Notes under the pieces: model-generated
What the model was told of the DNA's origin: nothing
Database searches by the model: none
The model's input: the letters and a program-made list of their open reading frames with translations, nothing else
Position numbers and translations under genes: made by a program
Shown: positions 6,311 through 10,032 of the stretch, in pieces
Numbering within the stretch: the stretch's first letter is position 1
How the letters are laid out: the number at the start of each line of letters is the position of its first letter
From: an uncultured Slackia sp.
GTDB lineage: Bacteria > Actinomycetota > Coriobacteriia > Coriobacteriales > Eggerthellaceae
DNA length: 10,032 nucleotides
Direction: 5' to 3'
Assembly (NCBI GenBank): GCA_934646845.1
Contig: CAKUEV010000054.1
Coordinates: 1 to 10,032 of the forward strand

Positions 6311-7510
6311 TTAGTACCAGCGCAAGGCGCAGTAGAAGGGGTTGTACCACGAAAGCGAGCTGTAGCACACCACTTCGCCCGGCTGCGGGGCATGAATGTA
6401 TCCGCCGCCGCCCGTAGCGATTGCTACATGGCTGCCGCATGCGTATACGTCGCCCGCCTGGGCCTCGGAAACCGAGCCCGTCCATTGGGCGGATGCGATC
6501 TGATCCCATGTCGTACGGCCAATCCAAATGCCCGCAGCACGCGACCAGCAACCAGATGTCAAGCCAGAGCAGTCGAGGCCCGAGCCCCATGCCGTGCCGC
6601 CCCACACATAGGGCACACCAAGCTGGCTTTGCGCAGCGGCCACGACGGAGCCGCCATAATTGTTCGAGCCGCCGCCCGAAGAGGAGCTGCCGCCGTTATT
6701 GGAGGTATTGTTACTCGATCCGCCACCATTGTTGGAGGTGTTGTTGCTCAATCCGCCACCATTGTTGGAAGCATTATTGGAAGCGCCATTATCATTCGAA
6801 GCGTTATTGGTCGACGACGCAGCTTCGGCCTGCGCGGCAGCCGCAGCAGCGGCCTCTTCTGCCGCTTTCTGAGCCGCAGCCTCTTCCTCGGCAAGCAGTT
6901 CGGCTACCTGGGAATCGAGTGAGTCGACCTCGTTTTGGTACTGCTGCACAAGCTCTTCAGCCTGCTTCTGCGCCGCTTCGGCCTCTTCGACCTTCTGCTG
7001 GGCGATATCGGCCTGGTTGGCATATTCCTGCTTTTGGGCCTCGTTGTCGGCACGAAGGTTCTTGGTCTGCTCGACCATCTCGGAATCTTTTTCGTTCAGC
7101 GAGGTGAGCGTGTCCCAATTCTTCGCAAAATCGTCGAACGAATGCGAGCCCAGAATAACGTCGAGGAACGTGGTTTGGCCATCGCGATACATGTTGCGAG
7201 CGCGCTTGGAAAGCTTGTCTTGCAACTTGTCGATTTGCGCGTTGTTTTCGTCAATCTTGGTTTGGCACTCGTCCATCTTGGAGACTGCCTCGTCGTGCTC
7301 TTGCACGGCTTGGTTGTAATTTGCGGACGCAGCGCCAAGCTGCTCGCGCATAGAATTCAGCTTTTGACGAGCTTCGTCGGCCTGAGCCTGCACGTCGGCA
7401 GACGTAGGATCAGCGAAGGCATTCTTCGGAGAAACCATGGCCGCGGCGCCAAAGGCGGCGGCTCCACCGAGGAAGGCTCGTCTCGTCAAGCGTGCGTTTA
7501 AAGTAGTCAT
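6311..7510 (-). CDS. Tat-exported NlpC/P60 peptidoglycan hydrolase with PcsB-like coiled coil (paralogue A)
   Basis: This is probably a secreted D,L-endopeptidase cutting peptidoglycan stem peptides. In the 399 residues, a twin-arginine signal (LTRRAFLGG, Arg10-Arg11, then an Ala-rich h-region) has a likely cleavage after AFA (residue 33). A long coiled coil (about 36-225) resembles PcsB/RipC N-domains and includes the MYRDGQTTFLDVILGS-type segment (108-123). An Ala-rich then Ser/Asn/Gly linker (about 208-286) contains three 11-residue repeats. The NlpC/P60 domain (about 288-399) has VPYVWGG, the catalytic Cys314 in LDCSGL, His361 (SHVAIA) and His373 (YIHAP). The coiled coil in such proteins usually holds the enzyme inactive until a partner such as FtsEX releases it; no partner is visible here. 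The start has AGGGG 7 nt upstream. Cys81 and four extra cysteines in the catalytic domain are noteworthy. It is separated from paralogue B by a terminator and an AT-rich gap, so it is probably transcribed on its own. Confidence 0.92.
   Translation of the reverse strand: MTTLNARLTRRAFLGGAAAFGAAAMVSPKNAFADPTSADVQAQADEARQKLNSMREQLGAASANYNQAVQEHDEAVSKMDECQTKIDENNAQIDKLQDKLSKRARNMYRDGQTTFLDVILGSHSFDDFAKNWDTLTSLNEKDSEMVEQTKNLRADNEAQKQEYANQADIAQQKVEEAEAAQKQAEELVQQYQNEVDSLDSQVAELLAEEEAAAQKAAEEAAAAAAAQAEAASSTNNASNDNGASNNASNNGGGLSNNTSNNGGGSSNNTSNNGGSSSSGGGSNNYGGSVVAAAQSQLGVPYVWGGTAWGSGLDCSGLTSGCWSRAAGIWIGRTTWDQIASAQWTGSVSEAQAGDVYACGSHVAIATGGGGYIHAPQPGEVVCYSSLSWYNPFYCALRWY
6683..6781 (-). repeat. Three 33-bp tandem repeats encoding an Asn/Ser/Gly linker
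   Basis: Inside paralogue A, residues 244-276 are three 11-residue units: SNNASNNGGGL, SNNTSNNGGGS, SNNTSNNGGSS. At DNA level the units share the CCACCATTGTTGGA core. Such in-frame minisatellites lengthen or shorten flexible wall-spanning linkers by slippage. Confidence 0.8.
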
Positions 7511-7535
7511 AAACGAACCCCTTCATATGGTATCG

Positions 7536-7557
7536 GGAAGTCGAAATGGAGACTTCC
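7536..7557 (-). promoter_or_regulatory. Leader hairpin upstream of paralogue A
   Basis: GGAAGTC (7536-7542) and GACTTCC (7551-7557) form a 7-bp stem with an 8-nt loop, about 26 nt before the ATG and just upstream of the Shine-Dalgarno. Farther up, TTACA-CCCCA-TGTAA is a small dyad (about 7590-7604). Neither has a recognised binding factor. Confidence 0.4.
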
Positions 7558-7559
7558 GA

Positions 7560-7838
7560 CGAACGAGGATAGCAAAGCCGCGACGTTAATTACACCCCAT
7601 GTAACCAAAGCGGCACATGGCTTTCACAAACCTAGAATCAAATGCCGCAGATGAAACCAGGTATCTTTTAGTTACTTTCTATCGATTTTTACTGTTTGCG
7701 TTAAAGATAATTCGACAGCATGATGAGGGGTTATTTCCCAGCCAACACATCATATTGTGCCCCAAGAACACGTCTCGATTCACTTGCGCGCCCCTCGTCG
7801 CAGTGAAATCGTGAAACACGAAACTTCAGCAAACTGAA
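7560..7838. other. AT-rich intergenic gap upstream of paralogue A
   Basis: This stretch is visibly richer in A and T than its flanks. It must hold the promoter for the 6311-7510 gene, but I see no convincing -35/-10 pair. A 65-codon plus-strand frame (7617-7814) starts with ATG but has no clear Shine-Dalgarno and no recognisable domain. I do not support a gene here. Confidence 0.5.
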
Positions 7839-7873
7839 TAAAAAATGAAAAGGCCCGTCCGCACGGACGAGCC
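7839..7873 (-). terminator. Terminator of paralogue B
   Basis: In minus-strand RNA, GGCTCGTCC / GGACGGGCC (9 bp with one U-G pair; arms 7865-7873 and 7852-7860) closes a GTGC loop and is followed by TTTTCATTTTTTATTC. It starts 27 nt after the TAG at 7901-7903. Confidence 0.88.
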
Positions 7874-7900
7874 CGAAACATATAAATACGTATTTGTTCG

Positions 7901-9040
7901 CTACCAACGAAGCGCGCAGACGAATTGAGGCCAGCTCGACTCGCATACCGTTTGACCCGGCTGCGGAGCGTGAATGTAAGAACCGCCGCCCGCAGACGTG
8001 CAAATGCCCACATGGCCGCTCGTCCACAAAACATCACCGGGCTGCGCCTCAGAAAGCGGTCCGCGCCAACGGGCGGAAGAGTACTGAGCGCTATCGGTGC
8101 GGCCAATCCAGATACCCGTTGCCTGCTGCCAACACCACGACGTGAGGCCAGAGCAGTCAAGACCGACGTTCGGAGTGGTGCCGCCCCATTCATACGGCAC
8201 GCCAATTTGGCTACGCGCAAAATCGACGACCGATCCCGAAGGCGGAATGTAATTATTCGTGCTGTAGCTCGGCGAAGTGCCGCCACCACCATTATTCCCG
8301 CCGCCGTTGCTGTCGCCATTGCCGGTGCCGCCGCCGTTGGCATTCGAAGGCGCAGTCTCAGGCTGTTGCTGAATCTGTTCGATGGCCGTCTGGGCTTCAG
8401 CGGCGAGTGCAGCCTGACGCTCCTGATCGTACAGCGCCTGCGCCTCGGACGAAAGCGCATCATAGGATGCCTGGAATTGCTCAGCGAGCGCCGTGCCTTC
8501 CTTCACCGCCTTGTCGGCTTCTTCCATTTGATGGGCCGCTTCGCGTTCCTGCTTGCTGTACTCATCGCGCTGTGCTTCGTTATCGGCGCGCAGCTCCTTG
8601 GTTTCGGCAACCATCTTCGCGTCGTTTTCGTTCATCCTGGTAAGCATGTCCCAGTTCTTCATGAAGTCATCGAACGAATTGGAACCCAAAATAACGTCGA
8701 GGAACGTGGTCTGGCCATCGCGGTACATATTGTTCGCGCGATTGCCGAGCTTGCCCTGAAGGTCTTCGATGCGCTCGTCGTTGTCGTCGATTTTCGCCTG
8801 GCACTCGTCCATCTTCGCCGTAGCGGCATCGTGAGCGTCGACCGCGGCGGCGTAATCTTTGACCTTTTGGTCCAAATCGGAATTGAGCTTCAGCAATTTC
8901 TGAAGTGCAGCATCGGCCTCTGCTTGCTTTTCAGCTGCCGTTGGCTCAGCGAAAGCGAATTTCGGCGCCGCGACGGCAACGCCAAATGCAGCAGCGCCAC
9001 CCACAAATGCGCGGCGCGAAAGATTCATGTGATTATTCAT
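7901..9040 (-). CDS. Tat-exported NlpC/P60 peptidoglycan hydrolase with PcsB-like coiled coil (paralogue B)
   Basis: This has the same architecture as the neighbouring 6311-7510 gene and is clearly a tandem duplicate. From the ATG at 9040 it has 379 residues: twin-arginine motif LSRRAFVGG (Arg9-Arg10) with probable cleavage after FAFA (31), coiled coil about 33-222 with the conserved MYRDGQTTFLDVILGSNSFDDF (105-126), a short Gly/Asn/Ser-rich linker (about 232-262), and NlpC/P60 domain (about 268-379) with catalytic Cys296 (LDCSGL), His343 (GHVGIC) and His357 (YIHAP). It should cleave peptidoglycan stem peptides outside the membrane. The frame opens further upstream at a TTG (9103), but that codon sits in the T-tract of the previous gene's terminator. 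Starting at 9040 places the RR motif like that of paralogue A, after a G-rich stretch (GGGGGCCGGG). Starts at 9055 or 9028 cannot be excluded. The extra cysteines match those in paralogue A. Confidence 0.9.
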   Translation of the reverse strand: MNNHMNLSRRAFVGGAAAFGVAVAAPKFAFAEPTAAEKQAEADAALQKLLKLNSDLDQKVKDYAAAVDAHDAATAKMDECQAKIDDNDERIEDLQGKLGNRANNMYRDGQTTFLDVILGSNSFDDFMKNWDMLTRMNENDAKMVAETKELRADNEAQRDEYSKQEREAAHQMEEADKAVKEGTALAEQFQASYDALSSEAQALYDQERQAALAAEAQTAIEQIQQQPETAPSNANGGGTGNGDSNGGGNNGGGGTSPSYSTNNYIPPSGSVVDFARSQIGVPYEWGGTTPNVGLDCSGLTSWCWQQATGIWIGRTDSAQYSSARWRGPLSEAQPGDVLWTSGHVGICTSAGGGSYIHAPQPGQTVCESSWPQFVCALRW

Positions 9041-9067
9041 AAGCCCGGCCCCCATCGCCTGGTCGAA

Positions 9068-9097
9068 ATCATATGAAAGATACTTTACCAGCCTTAA
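9068..9097 (-). promoter_or_regulatory. Possible promoter of paralogue B
   Basis: The minus strand reads TTAAGG, an 18-bp spacer, and TATGAT (9068-9073) just after the preceding terminator. The predicted start near 9062 gives a leader of about 22 nt before the chosen ATG at 9040. The -10 is good and the -35 is weak. Confidence 0.4.
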
Positions 9098-9102
9098 CAG
9101 CA

Positions 9103-9132
9103 AAAAACAAAAGCCCGCACACGGCGGGCTTT
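9103..9132 (-). terminator. Terminator of the peptidoglycan-binding gene
   Basis: AAAGCCCGC / GCGGGCTTT is a perfect 9-bp stem (9110-9118 and 9124-9132) with loop CGTGT on the minus strand, followed by TGTTTTTTG. It lies 30 nt after the stop codon of the 9163-9909 gene. Confidence 0.92.
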
Positions 9133-9162
9133 CAGAAACCTGAAAAGAAACCAGTTTTGAAT

Positions 9163-9909
9163 TTAAAACGCGTTGCAGAACGCATCCAAAAGCGTAATCG
9201 CGTCGTGATGCGCAGCGCGCTCGATAGCCGCCACGCTCTCATCAACGCCAGGACCAACGATTTCAAGAACGATACGGCGAGGACGACCAGCTTCAGCAGC
9301 CTCGTTGGCTGCATCAACCGCATTCGCGATACGGCGACCAAGCGTCTGGGGGTCATCGCATACAACGCGCGGCACGTTCGTTTCGTACGGCTGGCCCGAA
9401 CGCACGATATGCGCAAGCAGCATATTCGCATCGGGAGACACGAGCAACGTTTCAGCGCTTACCATTTTAGAGCGCGGATTCGTGGCCATCGCCAAATTCG
9501 ACATGTTCGACGCCACGCTGCGCGTGTATTCTTCCGTACCGAACAGGCACACGGCGTGGTTTTCGAGCACATCGGCGGCACGCGCAAAGCCCATGTACGC
9601 GCGATCTTCGATTTGCGGCTTATCTTGCCACGCATTGTGCAAATGGCGCAGCGTCGCATACGTTTTCACACCAGCGATGCCATCGGGCACCAGGCCCATG
9701 TTCAGCTGGAACTTGCGCAGCGCGCCTTCGGTATAGGCGCCAAACGTGCCGCTTACGCCGCCGCATGCAAAGCCAAGCGCGCCGAGAGCCGTTTGCAGCT
9801 GCTCGACGTCTTTGCCCGAAAAATACGGCGTACGCAAATACAGCAGGCGTTCGCCCAGCTCAAAGCCCTCGTCGGCTTCGCCTTCCCTATGAATTGCTTG
9901 AGGAATCAT
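9163..9909 (-). CDS. Peptidoglycan-binding domain protein with uncharacterised C-terminal domain
   Basis: The 248-residue product has one PG_binding_1 domain (about 30-92: KDVEQLQTALGALGF, TFGAYTEGALRKFQ, PDGIAGVKTYATLRHL), the three-helix fold that binds cell-wall peptides. The rest (about 100-248) is an alpha/beta-looking region (VLENHAVCLFGT, AETLLVSPDANMLLAHI, RRIVLEIVGPGVDES) that I cannot assign. It lacks the zinc ligands and PGHGG motif of Amidase_3 enzymes, so it should not be called an amidase. There is no signal peptide and no transmembrane segment, unusual for a wall-binding protein. CwlM of mycobacteria, a cytoplasmic regulator with PG-binding domains and a degenerate amidase fold, is a possible parallel but not shown here. 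The start has AAGGA 7 nt upstream. It follows the partial gene by 21 bp, so the two are probably co-transcribed, and it ends in a terminator before the NlpC/P60 pair. Confidence 0.82.
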   Translation of the reverse strand: MIPQAIHREGEADEGFELGERLLYLRTPYFSGKDVEQLQTALGALGFACGGVSGTFGAYTEGALRKFQLNMGLVPDGIAGVKTYATLRHLHNAWQDKPQIEDRAYMGFARAADVLENHAVCLFGTEEYTRSVASNMSNLAMATNPRSKMVSAETLLVSPDANMLLAHIVRSGQPYETNVPRVVCDDPQTLGRRIANAVDAANEAAEAGRPRRIVLEIVGPGVDESVAAIERAAHHDAITLLDAFCNAF

Positions 9910-9930
9910 AGCTTCGTCCTTAGCATCGCA

Positions 9931-10032
9931 TTATTTCATGCGATTGATGAAATAATCGGCCATAGAAATGAGCAGCGCACGAGCATTGCTCTCGTCGATT
10001 TCCCGAAGGAGCTTTTCCTGTGCCGTGTCGGT
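9931..10032 (-). CDS. C-terminal end of an unidentified protein (5' part outside window)
   Basis: The last 33 codons of a minus-strand gene read TDTAQEKLLREIDESN, then ARALLISMADYFINRMK and stop (TAA at 9931-9933). The sequence looks helical and amphipathic. I do not recognise the family from this fragment. The frame is open to the window edge, codon use resembles its neighbours, and it lies 21 bp ahead of the peptidoglycan-binding gene, which suggests one operon. Confidence 0.7.
   Translation of the reverse strand, partial: TDTAQEKLLREIDESNARALLISMADYFINRMK

Noticed and set aside
6683..6781. CRISPR-like or noncoding direct repeats
   Set aside because: The 33-bp units are contiguous, in frame and encode a typical Asn/Ser/Gly linker, so they are protein-coding tandem repeats.
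7617..7814. 65-codon plus-strand ORF in the AT-rich gap
   Set aside because: No clear ribosome binding site, no domain, opposite to all neighbours, and it would run against the promoter region of the 6311-7510 gene.
7925..9076. 383-codon plus-strand open frame
   Set aside because: Shadow of the paralogue B hydrolase; no recognisable domain and no ribosome binding site.
9041..9103. N-terminal extension of paralogue B starting at TTG 9103
   Set aside because: The TTG lies in the T-tract of the preceding terminator, the extension would bury the twin-arginine signal, and a promoter -10 lies inside it.
9163..9909. Annotating the peptidoglycan-binding protein as an N-acetylmuramoyl-L-alanine amidase
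   Set aside because: No zinc ligands or Amidase_3 motifs are visible in the C-terminal region; only the PG_binding_1 domain is supported.

Overview
The window looks like chromosomal sequence from a moderately GC-rich actinobacterium, most likely class Coriobacteriia (Eggerthellaceae-like gut relatives). This is inferred from the lysS-to-clpC gene order seen in actinobacteria, the Tat-dependent NlpC/P60 proteins and the base composition; no species can be named. Every gene I can support lies on the minus strand, so transcription runs from high to low coordinates. The long plus-strand open frames are shadows of these genes.

In transcription order (right to left): (1) the last 33 codons of an unidentified gene (9931-10032), followed 21 bp later by a gene for a peptidoglycan-binding-domain protein (9163-9909), which ends in a terminator. 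(2) Two tandem paralogues (7901-9040 and 6311-7510), each with a twin-arginine signal, a PcsB/RipC-like coiled coil, a low-complexity linker and an NlpC/P60 peptidase domain; each has its own terminator. (3) tRNA-Pro(CGG) with its own promoter, then tatA, a component of the Tat export system the two hydrolases appear to need. (4) greA. (5) A 233-bp hairpin-rich region with no convincing gene. (6) lysS, enlarged by a C-terminal EMAPII/MetRS-beta-type tRNA-binding domain. (7) A 412-bp gap holding the lysS terminator, a striking nested inverted repeat and a CIRCE-type operator placed inside the clpC promoter. (8) clpC, cut by the left edge of the window.

Two themes stand out. The right half is a cell-envelope block: a peptidoglycan-binding protein, two exported peptidoglycan hydrolases and a Tat component. 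The left half is housekeeping and stress functions: transcript cleavage (greA), lysine charging (lysS) and protein quality control (clpC under apparent HrcA/CIRCE heat-shock control). At least seven hairpins act or could act as intrinsic terminators. In all five that are imperfect on the plus strand, the mismatch becomes a G-U pair in minus-strand RNA, which independently supports the direction of transcription.

I did not find a clearly new multi-gene system. The best candidates for new biology are the 116-bp nested inverted repeat, the LysRS fusion, the inverted repeat wrapped around a TATAAT box upstream of lysS, and the Tat-routed, cysteine-rich NlpC/P60 pair.
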